From Gerris lacustris (taxonomy: Eukaryota > Arthropoda > Insecta > Hemiptera > Gerridae), in assembly GCA_951217055.1 (NCBI GenBank), contig OX578277.1, positions 55,261,044 through 55,325,043 on the forward strand: 64,000 nucleotides of DNA. Reading direction: 5' to 3'. The notes under the pieces were generated by a model. It did no database searches. It was not told the origin of the DNA and worked only from the letters and a program-made list of their open reading frames with translations. The position numbers and the translations under genes were made by a program. Positions 1 to 12,000 of the stretch are shown piece by piece. Positions within the stretch are counted from its first letter, which is position 1. Each line of letters opens with the position of its first letter.

Positions 1-332
1 AGCAGAACCCTCGCTTACACGACCCTCAATAACACGACAACCTCAATTACAAGTGCAATTTTCAAATCCCCTTGAGATTGCCATAACACATAATGTTAAA
101 TTAACCTCTATAACGCGACTATTACTATTATTATCCAAACAACCTCTATAACACGGATTTTTTTCCCAATTCACAACATAACTCAGAACCTCTATAATAA
201 GTCGTTTTGAGAAGTCAACCTCAACCTCTATAACGCGTCTCTATACAGGAATGGGTCGACCTTGCACAAGTTTAGACTTAAAAAACTCCGCCCATTAACC
301 TTGCTAACACGACCCTCAACAAAAAGAGCACC

Positions 333-333
<1 letters not shown>
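1..333. repeat. Degenerate short-motif repeat (AACCTCTATAACGCG type)
   Basis: The motif AACCTCTATAACGCG or close variants recurs at 103, 141, 187 and 223. Looser ACCCTCNNTAACACGAC versions occur near 7, 25 and 296. Spacing is irregular (36-46 bp), so this is not a simple satellite. Motifs of this kind remind me of the terminal regions of some pogo/Tigger-like transposons, but that is memory-based and weak. The block ends directly against a (TA)n tract and is cut at its left by the window edge, so it may be the end of a larger element. Confidence 0.5.

Positions 334-335
<2 letters not shown>

Positions 336-407
<72 letters not shown>
336..407. repeat. (AT)n microsatellite
   Basis: An uninterrupted AT dinucleotide run of about 36 units, directly adjoining the motif repeat on its left. 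Confidence 0.97.
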
Positions 408-411
<4 letters not shown>

Positions 412-1861
412 GTGTGTGTGAAAGCGCTTATTTAAATTCACATATTTCATAGGTATAATCTTCAATTTTAATTATAAATAATTATATGAGTTAATTTTTT
501 TGATTATAATTTGTTCCACGAGTTATTTTATTATTCATATATGCATAGATTATTAATTGATACAGTAATAAATCACGATGTAAAAAGATATATATATATA
601 TTTTTCTCTGTGACTTCGTGCCGTAATGGCTAGACGGGAAGTAAGTGTATGACCAACATTATGTTATGTTGATAATGGTATTTTAGAAGTACTATTATTG
701 AGAAATAAGAGCGTTGATGGAGGTCATCTGAATAAATAAAAAGAAACACTCTCACCACGGAAGATAATACTTGTTTAGTTATCAAAGCAGCTTTCAGGTT
801 TTATAAAGCCATCATCAGTGCCGATTTCAGTTGAACTAGAGTAGAGTTACATTAAAAGAAAAATGTAGTGGGCGAGTTATACGATGTCGGAGACTAACCT
901 AAGACTCTGTCTTGGTTTTTTGTTTGTTTTTTAGTTTTAGATTTTATTTTTTACCTATCGTATGTGTTTATTTGGTTAATATTTTAATATTGTGACTACT
1001 CAATTCTATAGCCATAGAATTATTATTCATACATAGATAAAAATGACTTAATTTTTTTTTTTTTACAAGTGCCGTTATAACAGGAAAGAGATTTTTTTTA
1101 TAATATTTTATTATTTTTCAGCCAGAACGTTTTTCTTTTTCAAACTATGACTAGTTGTATACTTAAAATTGTCGATTAACTTTCATCTAAAACACTAACC
1201 ATGATTTGAAACATTCTTTAAGCCTTTTTAATTTTTTAAAAGTATCAGTTGTTAAAAAAAAGGTTTTTAAATGGATTTTATGGCTGAAGGATGAAAGTGG
1301 AAATTTGGCTGGGGGTTTAGGCGAGGAGTTAGGGCCGGCGTAAATTAAAATTGGCAGTTTTTATAACAAGGTGCTTGAAGTCTGTCTTGATCTTCATCCA
1401 GCCTTTTTATCTTAGAGAAACTATTAAACAAACTCAAATTAAACAAAATACTTAATGAAATACGTGCAAAATTAACGTAATTCTTTTAAAGTTGTTTCTG
1501 ATAATAAACCGCTATTTTTATTATTATTTTGTTAAAAAAATTGCACATGATTGCATTTTTAATTTGAATTTTAAAAACACCTAATGCAGTTTATACTATA
1601 TTTCTACTTTCTGGTGCAAAAATAAATTTTATAACGGAATAAAAAAATATCCTTCTACGTAGGTTGGAGCCGATAGAAAATTTGCATCACATTAATATAA
1701 GTGCAGGTGTGAGTGAGTGTAAAAAATTAAGATAATAGTTATTAATATCTTGTTTTTTAAGACTTAGACTGTTGAAGAAATAAACTTTTTTTTTACTGAA
1801 TCATTATAAATAATTATTGTAATAACTAATAAAATGTAATGAGTAGATATTTGTTTGTTTG

Positions 1862-1865
<4 letters not shown>
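408..1865. other. AT-rich stretch, no gene seen
   Basis: No supported coding sequence. Around 783-830 the minus strand reads CTGATGA, a GC-ended hairpin, then TGAAAG, which faintly resembles a hammerhead-ribozyme core also seen near 50.7 kb. The rest is unique AT-rich DNA with poly-T tracts. Confidence 0.6.

Positions 1866-1905
<40 letters not shown>
1866..1905. repeat. (TA)n microsatellite
   Basis: About 20 TA units. The following 300 bp contain several GACGTC/ACGTCC motifs (1922, 1950, 2172, 2212), a pattern that recurs next to the (TA)n tract at 8.54 kb. Confidence 0.95.
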
Positions 1906-1908
<3 letters not shown>

Positions 1909-2576
1909 TTTTGTGTATTGAGACGTCTTTTTACAAACCATACATTTTGGCGTCCCCATGAAATAACAATATTTTTGATAATTTACTTTTAATTATAAGG
2001 TACTGAGGGTTAATATAGAGTTTTGATCGCAAAAAAATTTAATATATATGTTTATTAGCAATATACATTTTCTCATAACTCCGCTTATATTTCTACACCA
2101 TTATGACAACTTTTTAAATTACCGCCGATGTGGCACTATATGTATATTCTGTCCACTGATAAGTTAATATCACGTCCAACTGTATATACTTTTAGTAAAC
2201 TGCACCAATAAGACGTCCAGCGGTGTTGCCAAATCTTCATTTGTATTTGCTATAATAGTCCAGCCGTTATATACTTAACCTTCGAGCACAGGAACTTCAA
2301 ACTCTTCGAGCACATTCTTGTACACATGAACACTCGCGTGGCGGTATTTACACCGCCATCAGTTTTAAATAGTGTTATACTCTTATCCATTTCTATTAGG
2401 GGTAAATTTATCAAAACTTAATTAAAATATAAAAAAATATACTGCCAATCAGTGTGGCACATAGCTTCCTCGCATCCTATCATGTACTTTATTGTTATAT
2501 TAACATTAAAATCTGTTAAATGTTAATGTTTAATGTTAATTTTAATAAAATTATTGTTATATTTGTTTATTGTGTA
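1906..2576. other. Non-coding stretch with a family-A-like start
   Basis: No open frame of note. At 2447-2480 the sequence GTGTGGCACATAGCTTCCTC matches the start of the family-A copy at 61.72 kb, so the left end of a broken family-A element probably lies here. Confidence 0.5.
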
Positions 2577-3005
2577 AAAACTATTAATAGTTTTAGCGAT
2601 CTTTATCACTTCATAGCGGTGTCGCTGTTGGTTTTACTAACAAAATGCATTTGTAAAAAATGTTTGTCTCATTGAATAGATGAAGTTAAATTTTTTTCCC
2701 GACCTAAAATTCCAATTTTAAATTTAAACTGCACGTTTACGCGAGCGTTGCTCGTGAACGCTTGGACGGATAACGTTGTCCACCGAACCCGTCCTGGGCA
2801 TTGGTAAAATGAACATGTCTACCAAATTTCATCAAAATCGGTCGACATTTACTCAAGTTATCGTCACTCGTTTCATAATTCGCGAACAGACAGACAGACA
2901 GACAGACACGAGACCAAAAATGTTCCCTGATGTCTGAAACGGATTTCTGTCTTGGAATTTTTAAGTTAATTATCGCGAGGGTGCAAGTGATTTTTACTCC
3001 CAAGG
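2577..3005 (+). repeat. Chimeric repeat: Helentron-like body joined to a family-A tail
   Basis: The left part (TAGTTTTAGCGATCTTTAT, then CATAGCGGTGTCGCTGTTGG) matches the interior of the Helentron-like copies at 5.1, 6.0 and 48.5 kb. After a (GACA)n run at about 2888-2909 it changes to the family-A tail, with TGTTCCCTGATGTCTGAAAC and then GGATTTCTGTCTTGGAATTT. Family-A copies elsewhere have this tail without the Helentron-like body. The junction lies at the GACA microsatellite, which suggests recombination or template switching there, or a common ancestor for the two families. Confidence 0.6.
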
Positions 3006-3599
3006 TACGTACAAGATTTTACCTCCAGAAGAAAGAAAAAATATGGATAGATTTTAATTTTAAATTACGTTATTTAACAAAAAATATAGTTAGATATAAT
3101 ATTAACAATTCTCTAAATAAGTTTAATCACGTTAAAATTAAATTATAGATAATAATTATTTTAATTTCAATTCTAAAATTAAATGGGAGAATCAGCTGGA
3201 AGCTGAGTCGTGTATATTGAATGGTGCTGACAACTGATGTATTTAAATATGGATTAGTTAATCTACATTTAGAAAAAAATATGTTTCCACTTTTAACTTG
3301 TTTGTTTCTTTTACTGATGAATCACTATGGCAACCGTTGTGGAGGTTACATGACATGTGTGAAGATGACATTATAGATTTTGACATTAAACAAAAGTTAG
3401 TAAATGAAATGTGTATTAACACCAACCAAATTTACTTGTGCTTTATCTAGGGCAACACTGGAGGGAATCATGAACTTTCATGATTACTCCCTTACTTATT
3501 TTTCATTACTCCCTGTTTAACCCGACCGGGTGCAATGAGTAACTTCCCTCCCTATAAACTAAGGAGGAAAGATCACCTTTTCTCCCCGCTGGAGGTAAA

Positions 3600-3765
3600 A
3601 ATTATTTTATATGTATATGAATGATAAAATTGTGGACAGACTGACGGACAAACTCGAACCAGAAATGATTCCTGGTGAGTGCAACGGATTTCTGTATTGG
3701 AATTTTTGAAATCGAAATTGGTGACATAAAAATGTTCGTTCTTCAGAACGATCACATAACTTTAA
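3600..3765 (+). repeat. Family-A repeat, partial
   Basis: It carries a diverged GACAGACTGACGGAC stretch, the ACGGATTTCTGTATTGGAAT block and the terminal module GTTCGTTCTTCAGAACGATC. That last module contains a GTTCT-TC-AGAAC hairpin. The same terminal module recurs at about 62.21 kb and, diverged, at 53.85 kb. Confidence 0.6.
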
Positions 3766-3924
3766 TTAAAAAATAAATCAATAACACTGCCCAAATAATA
3801 ATATATAAGTGAATAAATCATGTTCCCGTTTTCTGCCATTAACACTCGGTGTAAGGGGCGGTTTTTTTTATACTAATTTGTGAAGTTCACATTATTACTT
3901 TTACACAACATATTGAGAATTTGT

Positions 3925-4635
3925 TTAACCCTAGAATGCTAACCTGGAGTCAAAATTACTCCCATTTTTTTTTAACTACGAATGCACGGTGTCTGTAAAG
4001 CGCAGAACTCTCACATCTCAGCTATGCTATCTCCCACCCTTGAATGACCCTTCTACACTTCTATCAGTTCCACATTCAGATTCTAAAGAGGACATATCGT
4101 TTGTTTTTCTGCAGTCACGGAGTCATTTTGACTCCTGTTTAGTCTTACAAAAAAAAATGTTTGTAGGTCATTTTGACGCAGAATAGTATTAACAGCCCAA
4201 TCTAATAAGTGTTATTGTTTCATTTGGACCCTGATTTGAAAATAGAAAATGCCTTTTTTAATCCCATCAGCAATGATGAGGAAAATGATAAACTAATTGA
4301 AACAATTTACGAAATAGAGAAACCAAAGGAAAGGAAAGAAAAAAGCTACATAAAAAAAAGTAAATAAAACCACTCCGGTAGATAACAATACCGGATATGT
4401 AATAGTAGTCTAGATTGAAAACCCGGAATTAAAAGGAAAAAAAGTTTTTTTTATGGCAAACAAAGCACCCAAGTGTCCCATCAACTAGCACTAAAACGTG
4501 TTAAAGAAATATTATACATATTAGGCCTTTATATTTAACAAAACTAGGTATAATAGATTAGGGAGTCAATATGACTCAAGGTTAGTCATAAGCATAAGAG
4601 GTTCGTCATAAGGATGGTTAGCGCTCTAGGGTTAA
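3925..4635. mobile_element. Non-autonomous piggyBac-like element flanked by TTAA
   Basis: The body (3929-4631) is bounded by TTAA on both sides (3925-3928 and 4632-4635). Its ends are 16-bp inverted repeats, CCCTAGAATGCTAACC and GGTTAGCGCTCTAGGG, which match at 14 of 16 positions. TTAA duplication and a CCCTAGA terminus are hallmarks of the piggyBac superfamily. Inside are three palindromic GGAGTCA...TGACTCC-type motifs at 3946-3962, 4119-4135 and 4562-4578. No transposase frame survives. A lysine/glutamate-rich stretch around 4280-4370 reads as protein-like but ends at a stop and is not assignable. It would need a transposase supplied from elsewhere to move. Confidence 0.8.
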
Positions 4636-5100
4636 TATTAAGTAATTCATTTTTATTATAACCTTAAGAAAAAGGCCGGTATTTTTGCAAATACCGGGTA
4701 TATGATTATAATTATTATGTGTTTATGACAGTGCAATAAACATTTAAATCCAATATATAGTACCGTTAAATTGATGCTTGTAATATTTAATTATTTTATT
4801 AATTAGGCTAATAAATAAATCATTTTAAATAAATGATTAATTTCCCCTTTGTTCAATCACTCCTAAAAGAGAAAGCGAAATACATAATATAAGCAATAAG
4901 CAAAGTCAATCGACAGAGATGTATGTAGATATGACTAGTTAAGTTTGAGGAACACATTTCCTTATCAAGTAAAGCTCATTCATATGCACATCAGATAAGA
5001 TAAGATAACTCTACAAAACTCGTAATCAAATTTTACTTTTCGTCACAATCTTTCCAGATTTTATATTACTACTACTATTTGTACTCAAATAATAATATTA
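4636..5100. other. AT-rich unique stretch
   Basis: Nothing recognisable; no open frame of note and no repeat shared with the rest of the window. Confidence 0.6.
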
Positions 5101-5700
5101 CTAGGCATCGCGTGGCTCTATCATTGATGGCTTGATGAAGTTAATCATGATGAGTTGATATTATAAGAATATGCAAGTAATAGAGAGTCGTGCAGTGGGG
5201 GAGAAGGGTTATTCTACTATTCCTTAACTCTTCTACACGTCCCGGCCATTCCACTTCAAATATGTATTATATAAATTGTATCACTTCGATGCGCAAAAAC
5301 TACTGTATGTATCAAGTTGAAATTTTGCATGCCTGTTTCCATTGAGATTTAGATGGTGTATATGAAGTTTTATTAAAATCGTTACCTTAGAACATAAGAT
5401 ATCGGTAAAAAGGTTGTTTCCTCTATTTACGTTTAGACCACTTAATAGTTTTAGCGATCTTTATTAATTCATAGCGGTGCCGTTGTTGGTTTTACTAAAA
5501 AAATGTATTTGTAAAAAATGTTTGTCTCATCGAATAGGTGATGATAGAATGTTTTCCCGTCCTGAAATTCCAATTTTAAATTTGAAGCTCACGTTTACGA
5601 AATTAGCCCGAGTATTAGTAAAAGGATCATGTATACCAAATTTCAACCAAATCGGTCAACTTTTACTCAGGTTATCGTCGGACACGTAAACGTTAGACAC
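5101..5700 (-). mobile_element. Helentron-like (HINE) element, 5'-truncated copy
   Basis: It shares the 3' terminus CTAGGCATCGCGTGGCTC (plus-strand view) with the copies ending at 6524 and starting at 48540, and the internal block GTTTTAGCGATCTTTATT. Its other end loses similarity after the ACGTAAACGTTAGACACAG region and lacks the GAAGCTCGCTACGCTCGC terminus. The subterminal repeat has also decayed, reading ATTGATGGCTTG. It lies head-to-head with the copy at 5975, so the pair forms a large imperfect inverted repeat. Confidence 0.65.
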
Positions 5701-5974
5701 AGACAAATCGCCGGCTTCTGTACGATTAAGTTATAGTTATTTATATAACTAGGCAGCAAAATGGAATTTTACTGACGGGTGATTGGATTAGACTCCGAGC
5801 CGAAGGCGAGGACAGGCTATGATAATTAACCGACTTGAGGCAGGCAATGAATAAATGAGGCAGAATGTTTCCTTTGCTGCCTTGTTGCATACATTTTATC
5901 TAAGGGCGGCAGAAAAATGAAACTGCTAACATATCATCTTTATTAATATAACATAGTTAATTACTATGTTACAT

Positions 5975-6524
5975 TAATTGAAGCGAGCGTAGCGAGCTTC
6001 CTACATTCAACGAAATATTCTGTGTGTCTGAAACGTAGGACGATAACTTGAGTTAAAATTGACCGATTTCGATTAAATTTGGTACACACGTTTATTTTAC
6101 CAATGCTCAGGACGAGTTCGTTGGACAACTTTGTCTGCCCAAGCGTTCGCGCGCCACGCTCGCGTAAACGTGCGCTTTAAAATTAAAATTGGAATTTCAG
6201 GACAGGAAAAGATTCTATCATCATCTATTCGATGAGACAAACATTTTTTTCAAATAACATTTTTCAGTAAAACCAACAGCGACACCGCTATGAATTAATA
6301 AAGATCGTTAAAACTATTTAAGCGGATGACCTAAACGTTAAAAGAGGAATAGTAAGAATGCAGGGTTGTTCCCTTACTACTAGCCGCTGAACTACTATCA
6401 TACCCTATATCTATCAACTCATCATGATTCATGATTATCTATTTTTACTTTCTCATATTTTCAATATTCAATTCATATTTATTACCATACGCTCGCTTCA
6501 ATGATATAGCCACGCGATGCCTAG
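5975..6524 (+). mobile_element. Helentron-like (HINE) element, internally deleted copy
   Basis: This copy has both ends. The 5' end is AATTGAAGCGAGCGTAGCG. An inverted copy of TTGAAGCGAGCGTA (5978-5991) sits at 6488-6501, 23 nt before the 3' end, which is CTAG followed by T. One terminal and one subterminal inverted repeat, plus a CTAG-type 3' end, is the asymmetric layout described for Helentron-associated interspersed elements (the DINE-1 type). Compared with the 48.5-kb copy it lacks about 180 bp of the interior next to ATTCCTCT. It codes for nothing. Confidence 0.65.
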
Positions 6525-6582
6525 TAAGATAATAACATACGTATTAACTAAAATGAATGTTCATAAAAAAAAAAAAATAGTA

Positions 6583-7553
6583 TTTAAACAATGCAGTGTG
6601 GCCTACGGACCCTCGCTGTGTGCTGACTAGCACACACTTGACCTGTTTATTTTATATTTGTAAGGTTTATTTTGTAAAAATTTAAGATTGTCCTGTGGGC
6701 CAATGATACTCATTTATAGAGCTCGTATTTTTATATTTTGCACATTTTACTATTAAATGCATATGTTTGTTTGTACCTTAGATGCAATACTATACATTTC
6801 TTTACATAGATGGTGATTTTATTTCGTTTTTAGCTTCTGCACAAAGTACAAAAAGAAACCTAATATAACGGCTCTAGCTCTGTCTATGCGTAGCTTGTTT
6901 CTATTAATAAACTACTATATAGGAACGAAAAATTCGGCACTCAGGTGCATCTCGGCATTTGTGTCAACTGGACACTTTTTCGATTATTACACTTAATATT
7001 TTCAAGATGGCGGCCAATAAGGCGGGTGACTAAAAAAAAATGTTTTAGAAATTTGATATATAACATGTCATATGGTGTCTAAAACATTTTTTTTAGTCAC
7101 CCGCCTTATTGGCCGCCATCTTGAAAATATTAAGTAGGTATTAAGTGTAAAAAATCGAAAAAGGGTCCAGTTGACACAAATGCCGAGATGCTCCAGAGTG
7201 CCGAATTTTCTGTTCCTAGCTATAGTAGTTTATTAATAGAAACAAGCTACGCACAGACAGAGCCAGAGCCGTTATATTAGGTTTCTTTTTGTACTTTGTG
7301 CAGAAGCTTAAAACGAAATAAAATCACCATCTATGTAAAGAAATGTATAGTATTGCATCTAATGCACAAACGTATGAATTTAATAGTAAAATGTGCAAAA
7401 TATAAAAATACGAGCTCTATAAATGAGTATCATTGGTTCAAAGGGAATATACAATTTTTTACAAAATAAACCTTACAAATATAAAATAAACAGGTCAAGT
7501 GTGTGCTAGTCAGCACACAGCGAGGGTTCGTAGGCCACACTGTATTGTTTAAG
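6583..7553. mobile_element. 969-bp foldback (nearly perfect palindromic) element
   Basis: The left arm starts TTAAACAATGCAGTGTGGCC and the right arm is its reverse complement, ending at about 7552. The arms stay closely matched to the centre, where TGTTTTAGA (7041) faces TCTAAAACA (7078) across a loop of about 28 nt. A 5-bp TAGTA lies just outside each end (6578-6582 and 7554-7558) and may be the target duplication. A hairpin GTGTGCT-GAC-TAGCACAC lies near each terminus. There is no coding capacity. The high arm identity suggests recent insertion or ongoing arm homogenisation. Confidence 0.8.
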
Positions 7554-8539
7554 TAGTACCCTATTGATGGTGTTTTTTAAAATGCTAAAAAGCTTACTTT
7601 GAACTATCCTATGGGTCTGGGTCTGATATTCTCAAAACACATAAACAAACTTCTGATAAAGTATTTTTTTGCCACTGAACCGGACTACAACCAAATAAAT
7701 ATATCGAAAAGACCATAATTATGAAAAAAACCCGTATTTTGTGAATAAAAAATAAAATAATATTTTTTTCGAAATTTCCAAAAAGTGGTAACTTTACTTT
7801 TGGTCGAAGAATGTTGAATGTCTTTACTTTTGGTTGAAGAACGAATAAAGCCAAAAAGCTGGTTTTAGTGGTTTAGGAAATTTTATCAGTTTTTTTTTTA
7901 TCAAAGGGATTTTTCTCTAGGATGCGTTGTTTCGGAGTTATAAGCGAAAAACTAAAAAAACTTCCGATATTTTATGATTTTCGCCATTTTTTTATGGTGA
8001 AGCCAAATCCGAATCTAGTCAATAATGAGATTTTCAGATTCAGCACCTCAAAAACGTAAAGATCCGTCAAGAAAAATTCTTCAGCAATTCTTTTCTGTCC
8101 AAACTACCAAATGACTGGACTATTAGAATTGAACTGGCAAGAAAAAAAAGTCTAGAAGGTTGATTCACTCACACCTTATCAGAGATACAAGCGTAAAGGG
8201 TTTGAATGTTGGAGGTGGGGTATTGGGCGGCAAAACCTTGCATTGTTGCCTGATCTGCGGAGTTCCGATTATCCTTCGACTGTACAAATATATACATTTC
8301 TAGATATACATCCACTGCACTACCGCTCCTAAAGGAAATAAGTGAAACTAAAAATATACACTTTTTTTCAATTTTCGACCATTATTACTTCCCTCTCAGA
8401 TTTCAAACATAGCTTATTTGAAGCTTTTAGAACGAAATTAACTCGGGTTGTAAAGTGACGTCCGGTATACGGAGTTCATATTGTCCCGGACGTCATATTG
8501 ATGGTAAATCCCTAATGTATGGACGTCATAATGGTAGGA

Positions 8540-8541
<2 letters not shown>
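7554..8541. other. Non-coding stretch
   Basis: No convincing frame. GACGTCC/GGACGTC motifs occur at 8458, 8487 and 8521 just before the (TA)n tract, as they do beside the 1.87-kb tract. Confidence 0.5.
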
Positions 8542-8595
<54 letters not shown>

Positions 8596-8602
8596 ATATA
8601 TC
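8542..8602. repeat. (AT)n microsatellite, interrupted
   Basis: A TA run with one TTTA interruption near 8581. Confidence 0.95.
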
Positions 8603-8962
8603 TTTGATCTTTTAGTTGTGAGATCAAGTTGTAATTCAACTATAAGCTTATATGTTTTTACTTAAAGTAAATAATATCAATTTAACATCAAATAATTGCA
8701 AATGTTAACTAAAATCTCTTCTATTCTCTCTCTTTTTTAACAGTAAATAATCTAATGGTTCTGTTTTTATTTTTTAAAATACTGTAAGTAAAAATGCATC
8801 TAGTTTTTTTCACAGAAAATATGAAAATACGCCTATATTATTTTTACATTGTAACCAACCCGTTTGAGTCTTCAATAACATTTTACTGGCGACGCGACGC
8901 CTTAAATTGATATTAGCTATTTATTATATTTTTTTTTAAAAAAATACGTTTTTCTATATTAT

Positions 8963-8965
<3 letters not shown>

Positions 8966-9048
<83 letters not shown>
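8966..9048. repeat. (TA)n microsatellite
   Basis: About 40 TA units with a single G interruption near 9035. Confidence 0.96.
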
Positions 9049-12000
9049 TTCTTTCCTCTTATTTTTTAAAATCATAACTTACAGTTATGATCATATTGTC
9101 CTAAGCCCTACGGGCTTTTCATTTTGAGCTTTAATACTTGGTGATCTTTTTTTATGTAAAAAGATTCATTTATAAAAGCAACTATTTATTATTACAAATT
9201 TTATTTAAATACATATTATTTTATAGACCATATTGCTTTTATTTATTAAGTATTACTCACATTTGCTGCTGTATTGTTTATACTTAAAATTTTAACATAA
9301 ATTATGTGTTACATTCTTTTCTCAGATAATTTTTTGTGTATACCCCTCACAGTTTCTACTTACCTATATGTAAGAAATGTTCAAATTTTTGTACCAAATG
9401 CAGATCAGTGATTCTTTGCCCTTATTTCTGTAAAAAAAAAAAATAACTAAAGCATTTATAGATAGATTCTAAATTGTCATTAACAAGTTAAAGGCGAATA
9501 TATGTATATTATATATACATAATAGTATATTATTATATAGACAATATTATATATTTAGTCTGGGAGATTTTTTTGTCACAAATAAAATGTGACTTTTTTA
9601 TGTGATAAATAAAATCAACATTATTTTTTTATAATGATAATCATACTCGTAAATTGATATTGATGCCCTTTTTTCTTTTTTATATTTCCATTTCATTGCA
9701 ATTTATGTAATAATATTATTAATTTGCTTGTTTTTCTGTAATAAGTGGCTAAAATTAAAGCACTTTAACCATTAATTAAAAAATATTTCATTTTTAAACT
9801 TTATAAACAATTTACTTGAAACTGAAGATAACATGAACTAATATCTAAGCAGATTTACCATACTACATGACTGTTTAATATATTTTTTCTTTATAAAAAC
9901 CTTTCCTGTTGAGAGAGCTAAATGTATATCTATGTAAATGAAGCATAACTGCACGAAATCTTTAAGTATTTAAGGATAAAATTATAAGTTATTATTGTTC
10001 GTGACGTCGCCTAGTCTCGTATAGTATACGTTGCCGTGATCTACATCACTTAGGTACTTTTTAAATGAATACCTTTCAGACACATTATTCTTGGTCAACT
10101 GCCGTCAATAAATAATTGTATAAGAAAAGGAAAAATGCATTTAATAAGATCAATAATGCTTGGTATTTAACATGCTATAAATGTTAACAGTTTATTTCGT
10201 CTCTTTTTGTTATTTTAATTAAATTTAGTTGTAAAAATTAAATGGAAATATTTCAGCTTGTTTTAGTTTACAAATCTATACATATTTAGTGCTTATGGTT
10301 AATTTTTCATTCCAATATTATGTTTGATTCCCGATTGCACGATTGTGCTCGTTGTAAATATTCGTACTCTATTCCTATATAATATTGTTATCACTTGATA
10401 TTCGAAAAGAAATTGTAATTAATTCGGAAAATTTCAATCAATATTGTTTTTTAATAATATTGATTAAATAATAAATTGGTTTTAATGATCAAATCGAGGA
10501 AACTCTTCTTGCCAGATTGAAATTGTTTTAATTAAAAAAAGTTAACTCAAAAATTTATTGTTATTAGAAATACAGAACGATCCTATGAATTTGTATCTTT
10601 TATATATGTTACTAATTACTAATTACCCATTGAAAATTTATTAATTTGTGGAAAAATATTCATTTATATTCAAACAAAGTTAAGTAACACAATTTTGGTA
10701 TTGAGTGACAGAGGTCTTCTATGTCAAACTAATAAAGAAAACCCTTGTTCTTATTATTTTATAACATATTATATTAATTATTTAAGATTTTTTTATAATA
10801 AAATTAGTTTATAAAGAAAAATATATGATTTTACTTATAGCTATCAGATTTGTTTTCTGATTTTTCTCTCTTTGCTCATTTTTTTTTTTTTTTTTTTTTT
10901 TTTTTTAGCATATGAATTATATTTAGATTGCATGCAAAACACTTATAACTCAACTCCCAGATTATTATATTTTCATTTTGTTTATACTGTTAATAAGCAT
11001 GACTGCTTATTATATATTTATTGTGACTTCTTTGAGAAATAAAATAACTATATTTATTTATGTGTAAAGGATATCGAAATATATTTTATTTGACTTAGAG
11101 GTAAAGGGAATTAATGAAATTTTAAAAACATATCTGAAATTACTTTATATACTATTACAATTTATTTATTTACTCAAATGTAAGTAAAATTATTTATATT
11201 TTTAATTTAAATATCAAATTAAAAGCAACGATCTTGCTGATGTTTTATTATTATTTTACCGAGATTATTATAAGTTTTAAATGATAACCTTCATTTGTTT
11301 ATAGTGAAACCGATATCAAGAACTTATAAAGAGGAGTTTCAACTTATTTAATTGTTTATTAATATTGGTCTCCAGGAATTACATTAGACCACCTTGATTA
11401 AGTGTGCTTCTTTAATAATTAGTAAAGGTATGTAATAAGTAAAGGACAATTATTGTCCTTTACTTATTACTTATTACACTTATATTATTTAACAACTAAT
11501 ATTTGTTGATTAGTTATGTAGAAGACTGTCGACGGTCGGCCAACTATCAATGTTCATTACCATTTCTTTATTGTTTTTAATCATCTGCGGAAAGGTTAAA
11601 ACCATATAATGTGGTCACATTATTAGTTGTTTTTTGTTCGCATTAATATTTTTTACGATAAATTGGCCGATTTTACTTGCTATAGTAATGTTTTAAGATA
11701 AATGGTTTAGTCGTTATTTTATCAATGTTCACCTGCTTCTAAATTATTGTAGTTTTAGCTCATATTTGAGTAAGGTACATGCTGATTTATAGATACGGAT
11801 TTGGAACTATTATTAATTAATATTTTAACAACATTTGCTTTACATTAGACCTCCAAAAGTGTCAAATTAAATTTTAAAATTAAGTTTATTCATTTTCCTG
11901 TTTTATATTATCATTTGCTGTTTGAATTACTCTTGTCGTTCTAATGATAATTAATATTTTGTAAATTTAGTTAATTTTCTTGAATTTGTTGAGACAAATT

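Noticed and set aside
5101..6524. Ordinary TIR DNA transposon based on the TTGAAGCGAGCGTA inverted repeats
   Set aside because: All copies share about 23 nt beyond one inverted repeat, so the repeats are not both terminal; a Helentron-like layout fits better.
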